From positions 1 to 13,791 of the forward strand of contig JBGSJA010000330.1 of the NCBI GenBank assembly GCA_041742235.1: a stretch of 13,791 bases of DNA. Reading direction: 5' to 3'. The first letter of the stretch is position 1; the number at the start of each line of letters is the position of its first letter. Source of the DNA: BOKV01 sp041742235. GTDB taxonomy: Bacteria; Pseudomonadota; Alphaproteobacteria; Rhizobiales; Rhizobiaceae. This document shows positions 13,618-13,791 of this stretch, piece by piece. Under the pieces are notes generated by a model, which was not told the DNA's origin, made no database searches, and saw only the letters and a list, made by a program, of their open reading frames with translations. Made by a program: the position numbers and the translations under genes.

Positions 13618-13674
13618 TCCGGGCCTCCCAACCCTCTCCCTGACGCCGGTCAGGATTGGCTTTGTCGGAAAGAC

Positions 13675-13685
13675 TTGTCAAACTA
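13675..13685. promoter_or_regulatory. FadR-type operator half of a pair (site 1)
   Basis: TTGTCAAACTA fits the established FadR-subfamily GntR consensus TnGTnnnACnA at all fixed positions. It lies about 60 nt before the lactonase start, in the divergent intergenic region, and 15 bp centre to centre from site 2. Confidence 0.5.
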
Positions 13686-13689
13686 ATTT

Positions 13690-13700
13690 TTGTCTGACAA
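13690..13700. promoter_or_regulatory. FadR-type operator, perfect palindrome (site 2)
   Basis: TTGTCTGACAA is a perfect palindrome around a central T and fits TnGTnnnACnA. Together with site 1 it is the likely binding region of the GntR regulator encoded at 11916-12704, controlling both the lactonase operon and the divergent gene. A plus-strand promoter TTGTCG (13662-13667), 16 nt, TAATTT (13684-13689) would overlap the sites. Confidence 0.6.
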
Positions 13701-13761
13701 CTTGATCGCGAGGACGAGAGGCGGCGGATCGAGCCGCACGGCTTGGCAGGGAGGAATACCG

Positions 13762-13791
13762 GTGAAGATCACGCACGCCACCCGTCGGCGG
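13762..13791 (+). CDS. Start of a divergent gene, product unknown (10 codons visible)
   Basis: A GTG at 13762-13764 lies about 7 nt behind GGGAGGA, a strong ribosome site, and opens a frame reading MKITHATRRR up to the window edge. Too little is visible to identify it. Its divergent position across the FadR-like operators suggests a further rhamnose gene (dehydrogenase, transporter or aldolase), which is inference. Confidence 0.5.
   Translation, partial: MKITHATRRR

Noticed and set aside
12436..13686. Long plus-strand open frame of 416 codons
   Set aside because: It lies antisense to the lactonase and regulator genes, whose motifs are unambiguous. It is a shadow created by GC-rich codon use.
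1..13791. Search by eye for tRNA, rRNA, CRISPR repeats, insertion-sequence ends and transposase genes
   Set aside because: None found; no long direct or inverted repeats and no recombinase motifs were seen.

Overview
This GC-rich window reads like a chromosome segment of an alphaproteobacterium, most likely Rhizobiales (Mesorhizobium/Aminobacter-like). The grounds are a 69-residue CspA, small basic proteins of a rhizobial style, a GGAAC...GGTT promoter resembling the EcfG class, an L-rhamnonate pathway cluster and a caa3-type oxidase. The genus is inferred, not proven. Nearly all genes lie on the minus strand. I see no tRNA, rRNA, insertion sequence, CRISPR array or phage gene.

Region 1 (1-6022, minus) is one tightly packed operon, read from 6022 down to the left edge. 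It encodes a diheme cytochrome c, a small secreted protein of unknown function, a Tat-exported gluconate-dehydrogenase-type gamma subunit, an FAD/GMC oxidoreductase, a second diheme cytochrome c, a monoheme cytochrome c, CoxB with a fused cytochrome c domain, and the N-terminal 150 residues of CoxA (cut by the window edge). Every junction is an ATGA overlap or a gap of at most 4 nt. Together the genes look like a complete periplasmic chain from an organic substrate (sugar, glycoside or alcohol) to O2. This is the most interesting system in the window.

Region 2 (6023-8600) begins with about 850 bp lacking a confident gene. It holds a possible stress promoter, tandem palindromes and one doubtful plus-strand ORF. 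Then come small genes: a 78-aa basic protein, cspA with a clear promoter, long leader and terminator, two very short basic proteins (46 and 56 aa), and a divergent 81-aa protein sharing a KTxxLRALRLxKE motif with the 78-aa one. An AT-rich stretch (about 8150-8345) separates the last two.

Region 3 (8694-10258, minus) has an MgtC/SapB membrane protein, a Tat-signal intradiol ring-cleavage dioxygenase and a 72-aa hypothetical protein.

Region 4 (10359-13791) is an L-rhamnose/L-rhamnonate catabolic operon on the minus strand: amidohydrolase-type sugar lactonase, FadR-type GntR regulator, L-rhamnose mutarotase (rhaM) and L-rhamnonate dehydratase (rhmD). Upstream lie two close matches to the FadR-subfamily operator pattern TnGTnnnACnA, followed by the first codons of a divergent plus-strand gene. 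The cluster fits a non-phosphorylative rhamnose route, with the rhamnose dehydrogenase, transporter and terminal steps presumably beyond the right edge.
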